From Burkholderia latens (GTDB taxonomy: Bacteria > Pseudomonadota > Gammaproteobacteria > Burkholderiales > Burkholderiaceae): a stretch of 64,000 nucleotides of DNA. A program made the position numbers and the translations under genes. Each line of letters starts with the position of its first letter. Positions within the stretch are counted from its first letter, which is position 1. Positions 47,863-54,825 of the stretch are shown here, in pieces. The notes beneath the pieces were generated by a model. The model was not told the origin of the DNA. It worked only from the letters and a program-made list of their open reading frames with translations, and searched no databases. Where the stretch lies: positions 186,001 to 250,000 of the forward strand of contig NZ_CABVPL010000002.1 in assembly GCF_902499045.1 (NCBI RefSeq). The letters run 5' to 3'.

Positions 47863-48378
47863 TTAGTCAATCTCAGACTCAAACATCAGCGGCACCGTGC
47901 CCTCATAGGTGCCCGCCAGCACATCGTTCTTGATCTTGTCGCTCGCCTCCCCGGGCGTAATCACCAGATCGAGCGACTTGCCCTGCGCCGCCTCGGCCTT
48001 CGTCACAACCTCCGCGGCGTCAGTGCCGACGTCCTTATCGCCGACCTTGGCACCCACCTCGAAGTAGGCCTCCGCGTCGCCCTTGAGGGCGAGGCGCGGC
48101 ACCTCGGCGCTCGAGAACTTCACCTGCACGTTGCCCACCGTGCTTTTCGCATTTACCTTCAGCGTCAGTGCATCGAACTTTTTCTTTTCGGCGTTCCACG
48201 TGAGCTCCTGCGGCTTGGCACGGTCCCACCCACCCTCCTCCTTGACCTCGAAGACGCTCACTGGCGGCACCTCGGCGCTCAGCTTGATCTCAAAGGACTG
48301 CTCCTTGACCTCCGCGTGCGCGGTACCGGCGATTGCGACCGCGCCCAGCAGACACGCACGAATGATGGATTGATGCAT
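47863..48378 (-). CDS. CS1-type fimbrial pilin, A-type, copy 3
   Basis: A 171-residue pilin with signal peptide MHQSIIRACLLGAVAIAGTAHA and the same plan as the other A-type copies, ending AGTYEGTVPLMFESEID. About 290 bp of its 3' half match copy A1 (50835-51350) base for base as far as I can read, while the 5' half differs at several codons (for example WDRAKPQ against WDRTKAQ). That is the mark of recent gene conversion or duplication. Leader box at 48461. Confidence 0.88.
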   Translation of the reverse strand: MHQSIIRACLLGAVAIAGTAHAEVKEQSFEIKLSAEVPPVSVFEVKEEGGWDRAKPQELTWNAEKKKFDALTLKVNAKSTVGNVQVKFSSAEVPRLALKGDAEAYFEVGAKVGDKDVGTDAAEVVTKAEAAQGKSLDLVITPGEASDKIKNDVLAGTYEGTVPLMFESEID

Positions 48379-48460
48379 ACATACTCCAAGAATAATTAAT
48401 AGGGGCCGCGCAATGGGGTGCGCCCTGCCCGCTACATTTTCAGACCCTGGTCAGACCGAA

Positions 48461-48481
48461 CCAATCAGACAACTCTTATTT
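48461..48481 (-). repeat. Pilin leader box, copy 3
   Basis: The minus strand carries AAATAAGAGTTGTCTGATTG plus G, about 83 bp ahead of the A3 start, identical to copy 4 except in flanking bases. Confidence 0.7.
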
Positions 48482-48746
48482 GCGAACCATCAATTAATAA
48501 AGGATCACTAATTGATATCATCGGATACGATCTCAGCCCCCGTGACCAACGACCAACGGTAAAATGTGCGGGAAGTTGGCCGAAATGAATCAGAGATCAG
48601 AGAAGTCCGATTTAGGAAGCCAAGACGCGGCCGAGGCGGCCTGATAAATCGACAGATTATTAAATGATGAGAAGGGGCGAGGTGTGTTTGGACAGGCCAG
48701 CGCCATGCTGGCACGCAATGGCCATTGAAACGACGCCTGCGGAACG

Positions 48747-48779
48747 ACGGATTCGCCACTATTTACAGCGCGAATCCGT
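48747..48779. repeat. Conserved hairpin downstream of pilin pair 2
   Basis: ACGGATTCGC pairs with GCGAATCCGT over a 13-nt loop, 55 bp after the B2 stop. It matches the hairpin at 47204-47237. It has no T-run, so it may be an mRNA-end stabiliser, attenuator or recombination relic. The rest of 48379-48833 contains only the leader box and this duplicated spacer. Confidence 0.6.
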
Positions 48780-48833
48780 CGTCGTGCGGTGGCGCGGAGG
48801 ACCGCGCACGCATGCACGTGCGACAGTCCGACG

Positions 48834-49388
48834 TTAGCCCTCGACCCCGGTCTCGAAGATCGCAGTCATCGAGCCGGTGTAAGTACCGCTACGCGGAGTG
48901 CCGCCAGGCGCGCCAAGACTCAAACGGAGACGGGCCTTGCCGCCTTTTGCAGCGGATTCAGCCGCCAAGGCCTCAAATCCGTCTTCACGATTCAATGCTC
49001 CCCAGGTCCCCCACCAGCCGTTCGACTGAAATACGGCCGCTTGAAATTCGATAGACTCGCCATTGACGTGTACGAGCACCCCACGATTTTCTCCCGACAC
49101 TTCTTTCCCCTGCAGCGGAGACTGGAGTTTGATACGGACAGGCCCATAGGTGCTCTTGACATTCCACGCGACTTCCGCTTGGTGGCCCGCAACCGCGCCA
49201 TCCCAGCCGTCTGGCGTGGTCATCGCTATGCTGGAGCCATCCCACTTGTCGTCGGGAGTTACGTCAAAGACGCTCGGCGCGGGGACTTTACCGGCGAGCT
49301 GGACCTTGAAATCGATCGGGTCCGGATTTGCCGCATACGCCGACATTGCACATGCACTCGCAGCAATTGCCAAAATCAGCTTCTTCAC
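48834..49388 (-). CDS. CS1-type fimbrial pilin, B-type, copy 2
   Basis: This B-type pilin of 184 residues starts at the GTG of GTGAAGAAG by comparison with copies 1, 3 and 4 (another GTG lies 3 bp upstream). Signal peptide KKLILAIAASACAMSAYA, mature start ANPDPIDFKVQLAGKVP, central VKSTYGPVRIKLQSPLQGKEV and end GTYTGSMTAIFETGVEG. Its nearest relative is B3; both have the aromatic loop WWGTWGALN/NWGWVNY. It lies 11 bp behind A2, and the duplicated spacer follows it. Confidence 0.75.
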   Translation of the reverse strand: MKKLILAIAASACAMSAYAANPDPIDFKVQLAGKVPAPSVFDVTPDDKWDGSSIAMTTPDGWDGAVAGHQAEVAWNVKSTYGPVRIKLQSPLQGKEVSGENRGVLVHVNGESIEFQAAVFQSNGWWGTWGALNREDGFEALAAESAAKGGKARLRLSLGAPGGTPRSGTYTGSMTAIFETGVEG

Positions 49389-49399
49389 CACATCACTCC

Positions 49400-49912
49400 T
49401 TACTCGACCCCAGGCTCAAACATCAGCGGCACCGTGCCCACATAGTCGCCCGCCAGCACATCGTTCTTGATCTTGTCGCTCGCCTCCCCGGGCGTGATCA
49501 CCAGATCGAGCGACTTGCCTTTCGCCGCCTCGGCCTTCGTCACAACCTCCACGGCGTCAGTGCCAACGTCCTTATCGCCGACCTTGGCACCCACCTCGAA
49601 GTAGGCCTCCGCGTCGCCCTTGAGGGCGAGGCGCGGCACCTCGGCGCTCGAGAACTTCACCTGCACGTTGCCCACACCGCTTTTCGCAGTCACCCTCAGC
49701 GTCAGTGGATCGAACTTTTTCTTGTCGTCGTTCCACGTGAGTGCCTGATCCTTGGTACGATCCCAACCCTCCTCCTTGACCTCGAAGCCGCCCACCGGCG
49801 GCACCTCGGCGGTCAGCTTGATATCAAAGGACTGCTCCTTGACCTCTGCGTGCGCGGTACCGGCGATTGCGACCGCGCCCAGCAGACACGCACGAATGAT
49901 TGATTGATGCAT
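49400..49912 (-). CDS. CS1-type fimbrial pilin, A-type, copy 2
   Basis: A 170-residue pilin with signal peptide MHQSIIRACLLGAVAIAGTAHA. The mature part differs from A1/A3 in the N-terminal third (VGGFEVKEEGWDRTKDQ) and at the very end (GDYVGTVPLMFEPGVE); the middle is almost the same. An upstream in-frame extension exists but the GGAGTATGT ribosome-binding site and the conserved signal peptide fix the start. Leader box at 49995. Confidence 0.88.
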   Translation of the reverse strand: MHQSIIRACLLGAVAIAGTAHAEVKEQSFDIKLTAEVPPVGGFEVKEEGWDRTKDQALTWNDDKKKFDPLTLRVTAKSGVGNVQVKFSSAEVPRLALKGDAEAYFEVGAKVGDKDVGTDAVEVVTKAEAAKGKSLDLVITPGEASDKIKNDVLAGDYVGTVPLMFEPGVE

Positions 49913-49994
49913 ACATACTCCAAGAATGATTAATAGGGGCCGCGCAATGGAATGCGCCCTGGCAACCACATTTTTAGCGCCTGGTCAGCCTGAC

Positions 49995-50015
49995 TCAATC
50001 AGACAACTCTTATTT
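49995..50015 (-). repeat. Pilin leader box, copy 2
   Basis: This is the same element as the other three, with the last base A instead of G on the minus strand. It lies 82 bp before the A2 start. The remainder of 49913-50277 includes a spacer (about 50146-50250) homologous to the one behind B4 (about 40560-40670). Confidence 0.7.
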
Positions 50016-50277
50016 GCGCACCACCGATTAAGACAGCACTACTGATAGAGAGCATCGCGGCCGATCCTCGTGGATCTCGCGATGGCCGTCGACCAACGGC
50101 CATGCATATCGATTGACTGGACGGCGCACAGTTCTAACCTGACCTGCGGTTAGAGACGAGGTTAAAATTGATGCTTCGCGTCGTGCGCCCGCACGAACTG
50201 CGAAGGCGTCGGAAATTAACCTCGGCAACGAGCAAGATCTACACTAAATACCGAGGCACATCGCATATACAATACCC

Positions 50278-50823
50278 TTACCCATCGAGATCAGTCTCAA
50301 AAACCACAGACGCATCCCCTTTATGTGCGATGCCACTCTTCACAAGCCCGGCGTCGTTAGAGTAAACACTCAGAATCAATTTTATTTCAGCGCCTTTTGC
50401 GGCAAACTCTTTACTTGCGACCTCCATTTTCTCCTTATCTACCCAGAACCAACCCGTCTTGCCGGCAATGGCCATCTGTCGCTTTACGCTGATCTTCGAG
50501 GTTCCATCGTCGCTCAGGAGACTCCAGCTGCCTGTGGTAGTCGACTCCCCCCCCGAATTCAACGACAACTTCATATGAATAGCGCCATAGCTGCTTTTCA
50601 CCTGGAATGGAAATTCTTTAAGCCGCGCCTCGCCATTCCACCCCTCCGGAATGTCAAACTTGGCCTCATCACCACTTGCCCAGCCGACTGGCGTTACTGT
50701 AAAAACGTCCTGCGGCGGGACTTTGCCCGCGAGCTGGACCTTGAGATCAATCGGGTCCGGATTTGCCGCATACGCCGACATTGCACATGCACTCGCGGCA
50801 ATTGCCAAAATCAGCTTCTTCAC
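50278..50823 (-). CDS. CS1-type fimbrial pilin, B-type, copy 1 (mosaic)
   Basis: This 181-residue pilin starts at GTG, 11 bp after A1. The first 36 or so residues (MKKLILAIAASACAMSAYA, ANPDPIDLKVQLAGKVP) are those of B2/B3. From QDVFTVTPVGWASGDEAKF onwards the sequence follows B4 (QGVFEVTAQGWESGYEAKF), including the GGEST(M)TTG(S/N)W block. The downstream spacer is also B4-like. It therefore appears to be a B4-lineage gene whose 5' end was converted by a B2/B3-type copy. Confidence 0.75.
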   Translation of the reverse strand: MKKLILAIAASACAMSAYAANPDPIDLKVQLAGKVPPQDVFTVTPVGWASGDEAKFDIPEGWNGEARLKEFPFQVKSSYGAIHMKLSLNSGGESTTTGSWSLLSDDGTSKISVKRQMAIAGKTGWFWVDKEKMEVASKEFAAKGAEIKLILSVYSNDAGLVKSGIAHKGDASVVFETDLDG

Positions 50824-50834
50824 CAGATCACTCC

Positions 50835-51350
50835 TTAGTCAATCTCAGACTCAAACATCAGCGGCACCGTGCCCTCATAGGTGCCCGCCAGCACATCGTT
50901 CTTGATCTTGTCGCTCGCCTCCCCGGGCGTAATCACCAGATCGAGCGACTTGCCCTGCGCCGCCTCGGCCTTCGTCACAACCTCCGCGGCGTCAGTGCCG
51001 ACGTCCTTATCGCCGACCTTGGCACCCACCTCGAAGTAGGCCTCCGCGTCGCCCTTGAGGGCGAGGCGCGGCACCTCGGCGCTCGAGAACTTCACCTGCA
51101 CGTTGCCCACCGTGCTTTTCGCATTTACCTTCAGCGTCAGTGGATCGAACTTTTTCTTTTCGGCGTTCCACGTGAGCTCCTGGGCCTTGGTACGGTCCCA
51201 CCCACCCTCTTCCTTGACATCGAAGACGCTCACTGGCGGCACCTCGGCGCTCAGCTTGATCTCAAAGGACTTCTCCTTGACCTCTGCGTGCGCAGTACCA
51301 CCGATTGCGACCGCGCCCAGCAGACACGCACGAATGATTGATTGATGCAT
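50835..51350 (-). CDS. CS1-type fimbrial pilin, A-type, copy 1
   Basis: A 171-residue pilin with signal peptide MHQSIIRACLLGAVAIGGTAHA; start fixed by the GGAGTATGT site and comparison with A2-A4. The 3' half is identical to A3 over about 290 bp. It ends AGTYEGTVPLMFESEID. It is the first gene of the whole locus in the direction of transcription, 9 kb from the single-copy chaperone. Leader box at 51433. Confidence 0.88.
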   Translation of the reverse strand: MHQSIIRACLLGAVAIGGTAHAEVKEKSFEIKLSAEVPPVSVFDVKEEGGWDRTKAQELTWNAEKKKFDPLTLKVNAKSTVGNVQVKFSSAEVPRLALKGDAEAYFEVGAKVGDKDVGTDAAEVVTKAEAAQGKSLDLVITPGEASDKIKNDVLAGTYEGTVPLMFESEID

Positions 51351-51432
51351 ACATACTCCAAGAATGATTAATAGGGGCCGCGCAATGGAGTGCGCCCTGC
51401 CAACCACATTTTCAGCCCCTGGTCAGACCGAA

Positions 51433-51453
51433 CCAATCAGACAACTCTTATTT
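51433..51453 (-). repeat. Pilin leader box, copy 1
   Basis: The minus strand carries AAATAAGAGTTGTCTGATTG plus G, about 83 bp ahead of the A1 start. This marks the upstream edge of the fimbrial locus. Confidence 0.7.
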
Positions 51454-51602
51454 GCGCACCATCAATTAATAAAGGATCACTAATTGAGATCATCGGAGAC
51501 GATCCCATCCCCCGCGACCATCGACTAACGGCTACGCATTACGATTGACGACCAGAACGTCGGGCGAGGGTTGCCGCCTGGGGTACCGTCGGACGCCTCG
51601 TG

Positions 51603-51818
51603 TCATCGAGACAAAAGATCAGTTCTACCGTTCAATGTGGCCGGCGTCCTTAGTGCATCGTCGCCGTTCGCGATGGCGGACGCGACGAGGGAGGCGCTCA
51701 ACATCACAAACTCCGAGGTTCCGTACCCCAACCTCTCTGCGGCGCGCTCGACATGGTGATAGTCGCCGGGATGGACCTCCAAAACGACTACCTTGTTTTC
51801 GCATCGACTGTTATTCAC
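51603..51818 (-). CDS. Small hypothetical protein (71 aa)
   Basis: A GTG start at 51816-51818 has a strong AAGGAGA site at proper spacing. The product reads CENKVVVLEVHPGDYHHVER, then AAERLGYGTSEFVMLSASLV and a Thr/Arg-rich tail. The beta-strand followed by two helices recalls ribbon-helix-helix proteins, but the match is too loose to name. It stands alone between the fimbrial locus and the IS66-type remnant. The rest of 51351-52157 shows nothing else I can support; a T-arm-like hairpin at 51956-51972 is not a tRNA. Confidence 0.5.
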   Translation of the reverse strand: MNNSRCENKVVVLEVHPGDYHHVERAAERLGYGTSEFVMLSASLVASAIANGDDALRTPATLNGRTDLLSR

Positions 51819-52157
51819 CGAAGCCCTCTCCTTTCGTTTCCAGTGGCCAAGATTTGAACCCTGTCGGCGGAGTCCAATAAGGAATCTGATGGTACCGACA
51901 GTGGCAAGCCACATCGATCAGAAATGTCTCAAAAGAGCTTCGGGGTGGCCTCGGCGCAGGTTTCGAGCCTGCGGCGTTAGAGAATAGTCGGTAGGACGTG
52001 AGCAGCCCGGCGTGCGTGATTGATGAGCGCTGCACTGGTGCCGTGCCGCTCGGTTCCAACTTCTAGAACTGGGTGTGAGGAGCGCGTTGAGATTCGGGCC
52101 CCAATGTTGAATTATTCCAGGTAAAGCAGCGCGGAATCGTCATCGCGCTCTTCCAAT

Positions 52158-52417
52158 CGTGCCGGGAACCCGCAGCGACGTGCGGGCAGCGATCGCCAAC
52201 CGGAGTGCCGAGCAAGCGCTGCGCGGAATCGCAATCGGGAGGCGCAACTACTTGTTCGTCAGTTCAGACCCTGGCGTCGAACGCGGCAGCGATGGACAGT
52301 CTGATTGGCACTACGACATTGAGCCGCATCGATCCCGGAGCGTACTTCACCTACCTGCCTGCCCGCATCAGACCCATCCGGCCTTTCCTCGCCCCCACAC
52401 CATCAATGCTCAAGTAA
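52158..52417 (+). mobile_element. IS66-family TnpC C-terminal remnant
   Basis: The plus strand reads EQALRGIAIGRRNYLFVSSD, then after a frame change AMDSLIGTTTLSRIDPGAYF and TYLPARI. These are the C-terminal blocks of IS66 transposase (LGRRNYLFAGSD...YSLIGTAKLNGIDPEAYL). The frame break and missing 5' part show it is dead. It overlaps the end of the converging hook-IN gene by about 15 bp and marks the border between the fimbrial and flagellar regions. Confidence 0.75.
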
Positions 52418-53482
52418 TGCTTCGACTCTCCCGCGGCTCAGGCCAAACAACGTCGACGTGACGACGGACAGCACTTTGAAGTCTGCCGCCTCGGCAAGCG
52501 CATCCGATACCGACTGAATGTCCGTCGCCGCCTGCGCGACTGCGGGCCCGTACTTGTCGCCTTGCAGCGCTTGTCCCGCGGTATCGAGTTGGGCGCGCAG
52601 CGTGCGGTCCGCTTGCGTCAGCCCGTCGAGCGCGTGCACCACGTCGCGCAATGCCGCGCGCTGCGCCACGCGGTCGGTAACTCGCCAGCGCGCTGGATCG
52701 ATGGCTTCCGGCACCGCGTCGACTTGCGCGCGGCTGGGACGGCCTCCAGGAAACCGCCTGCCCCCACCCTGCACCATCAGATGATCGCGCACGGTGGGCC
52801 AACGCGATTCTGCCACCGTGAAATCGATCTGGCCGTCCGCGGCCAGCGCCGCGCGAACGCCGGTGCAGGCCAGCGCACGGTCCAGCCCGCGCGCAAAGGC
52901 GGCTGCGTCGAGCGGCGCATCTCCAAAGCTGACCGACACCGGCTGCTTTCCCAAGCCGGCCGGGTGGAAAACCAGGGTTTCCGCACCGCCGCTTCGCCAT
53001 TGCTCGACATCGAGCGCGCGCATGCGAAACGTACACACTGCATCGGCAGCCGGATGCACCACCAACTGCGCGTCCAGCACACCACCCGTCAGCACTGCGC
53101 GGTCGCGCCAGAGCGCGCCGAATTTCGCGATCAGCGCAGCAGCACCGTCGCGCCTGTGTTCCGCATCGCCCAAGACCGTGCTGATCGCCCTCTTCAACCC
53201 GTGCAACTGCCCAGCGGCCGTCTCGACGAACGCCAGCGCGCGCTGCGCGGCAGTCGCGTCGGCGTTCAGTTGTGCGTGGCGTGCGGTGAAGGCGACCGAC
53301 GCGTCCGCGAAGCGCGGCGCCACGGCGGAAATTCCCGATGCCGGTAGGTGGGCGATCGGCGCCGCGGTAAGTGCGGCGACCTCCTTCGTACGAGCACGAC
53401 GCTGCGCGCGGCTGGCCACATGCGCATCGGCACGCCGGGAAACCAGCTGACCGCGAACGGGTGTGGCAGATCCCATCTTCAT
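52403..53482 (-). CDS. Flagellin-like / hook-associated protein with hook-IN-type motif
   Basis: This 359-residue protein lies 10 bp after flgL, last in the flagellar operon. The central part (about residues 130-235) reads LTGGVLDAQLVVHPAADAV, then AAFARGLDRALACTGVRAAL and AADGQIDFTVAESRW, the arrangement of the hook-IN element of flagellins and hook-associated proteins. Predicted helices flank it at both ends, as in flagellin D0/D1, though the canonical flagellin termini are not recognisable. It may be a cap, junction or filament-like accessory of a secondary flagellum. The C-terminus runs into an IS66-type remnant and could be altered by it. Confidence 0.5.
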   Translation of the reverse strand: MKMGSATPVRGQLVSRRADAHVASRAQRRARTKEVAALTAAPIAHLPASGISAVAPRFADASVAFTARHAQLNADATAAQRALAFVETAAGQLHGLKRAISTVLGDAEHRRDGAAALIAKFGALWRDRAVLTGGVLDAQLVVHPAADAVCTFRMRALDVEQWRSGGAETLVFHPAGLGKQPVSVSFGDAPLDAAAFARGLDRALACTGVRAALAADGQIDFTVAESRWPTVRDHLMVQGGGRRFPGGRPSRAQVDAVPEAIDPARWRVTDRVAQRAALRDVVHALDGLTQADRTLRAQLDTAGQALQGDKYGPAVAQAATDIQSVSDALAEAADFKVLSVVTSTLFGLSRGRVEALLEH

Positions 53483-53492
53483 GAGCGAGGCC

Positions 53493-54407
53493 TCAGATTG
53501 CGTCGAACAGCGACAACTGCGTCATGCGCGTATAAATCGCGTACGAACCTTTCACGGCTGCGACGTAGTTGTTCAACTGGTCGATCGCCTCGGCAAAGTC
53601 CAGTTCTCCTACCAGACTGACGGCTTGCCCGTTAGCGACTAGCTGCGCCGAATGATTCTCGCTCATCAGATCCAGCGTGTTCTGGGCACCACCCAGATCG
53701 GTAATCTTCACGCTGAGGGCATCGATACCGTTGCGCTTGACCGAGTCCAATGCCGCCGTCAAGACGTCTCGCACCGCCGGTGCGCTCGGATTGACTTCAG
53801 GATCCTCCATGGCCGCGATCGCTGCTTCCAGCTTGTTCATCACATCGGCCAGAGGCTCGACCGTGACGTTGGCGTGCTGCGTGACGCCGCGGCCGATCAC
53901 CACTTGCTGCAGTTCACCATTGCCGGCGTACGAGTAGCGGCTGCCGACAGGCGCGGTCGCGTCATATGCGATCGGCGCCGTATTCGTTTGAGAACCGGAG
54001 AAAAGAAAGTTGCCGTCGCCATCCTTGGCGTTGGCGGCCTGCTTCAGGTTGTCGAGCCGCATGCGCAGCGGCGCGGCGAGCGCATTCAGATCAGCCGCGC
54101 TGCGGCTACCGTCGGCGGCGGACAGCAACGAATCCTGCACTAACATCACCGTGTCAAGCATGCCGTCGAGATGCACTTCGTTCTTTTGCAAGCGCACCGA
54201 CAGGGTATCGATGTTGGTCTGATAACGCTGAAGCACCGAGGTGTCGCGCTCGATCAGCAGCAATCGCGCGGCCGCAATCGGGTCGTCCGATGCGCGCTGC
54301 ACTCGCTGGCCCGTGGTTATCTTGGACGTGAGATCGGCGGCTTTGCTGTTCGACGCGCGTAGCGTCGCGAGCATCGTGTTGCCGAAGTGTTGGCTGGCGA
54401 TACGCAT
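53493..54407 (-). CDS. flgL: Flagellar hook-associated protein 3 (FlgL)
   Basis: I start at MRIASQHFGNTMLATL, the canonical FlgL opening; a Met 7 codons upstream is possible. The protein (304 residues) has the flagellin-type N-terminal helix (TTGQRVQRASDDPIAAARLL) and C-terminal helix (ELDFAEAIDQLNNYVAAVKG, ending MTQLSLFDAI). FlgL joins the hook junction (FlgK) to the filament and is exported by the flagellar type III apparatus. The downstream gene follows within 10 bp. An unusually large gap of 418 bp separates it from flgK. Confidence 0.9.
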   Translation of the reverse strand: MRIASQHFGNTMLATLRASNSKAADLTSKITTGQRVQRASDDPIAAARLLLIERDTSVLQRYQTNIDTLSVRLQKNEVHLDGMLDTVMLVQDSLLSAADGSRSAADLNALAAPLRMRLDNLKQAANAKDGDGNFLFSGSQTNTAPIAYDATAPVGSRYSYAGNGELQQVVIGRGVTQHANVTVEPLADVMNKLEAAIAAMEDPEVNPSAPAVRDVLTAALDSVKRNGIDALSVKITDLGGAQNTLDLMSENHSAQLVANGQAVSLVGELDFAEAIDQLNNYVAAVKGSYAIYTRMTQLSLFDAI

Positions 54408-54825
54408 GGTGCTCTGTACTGAACGCATCCCGACTGCAATGGCTTTCGTGTGGTCGTACCGAGGCTCGGCTGCCTGTCGATATCCGGCCTCCTTTTCAGA
54501 CAGTCCACGCGCCACGGTTTCCCGACAGAATGCGCCGACTCGTGCCTGATTCTCCTGACGAACCCGAAACCCGTAGCGCCATTCAGATCGAGTGAATCCC
54601 GGTGCTACCTCGCCTTCAACCACATGCGATGACTTTGCAATCTTTCGACGTTCTCCCTGTGTTGAACGTTAATCTTCGACGCGCCGTGCTGCCGCTTACG
54701 CCGACGTCACGGTCACGCAGTCTTCCGGTATGGGCGACCATACGCCGTCATCTGAGAGAACGGCTTCCTGGCGTCCCGTCATGGCTCACACCGCCCGCAG
54801 GTGCGAACCATCCATACCATTCCTC
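54408..54825. other. 418-bp gap between flgK and flgL
   Basis: flgK and flgL are normally nearly contiguous. Here the flgL frame stays open for 216 bp upstream of its start without homology. I see no gene; a separate promoter for flgL and the hook-IN gene could lie here. Confidence 0.45.

Noticed and set aside
51956-51972. tRNA T-arm-like hairpin GCAGG/CCTGC with loop TTTCGAG
   Set aside because: No matching acceptor, D or anticodon arms were found on either strand, so no tRNA is called; it might be a relic of an integration site.
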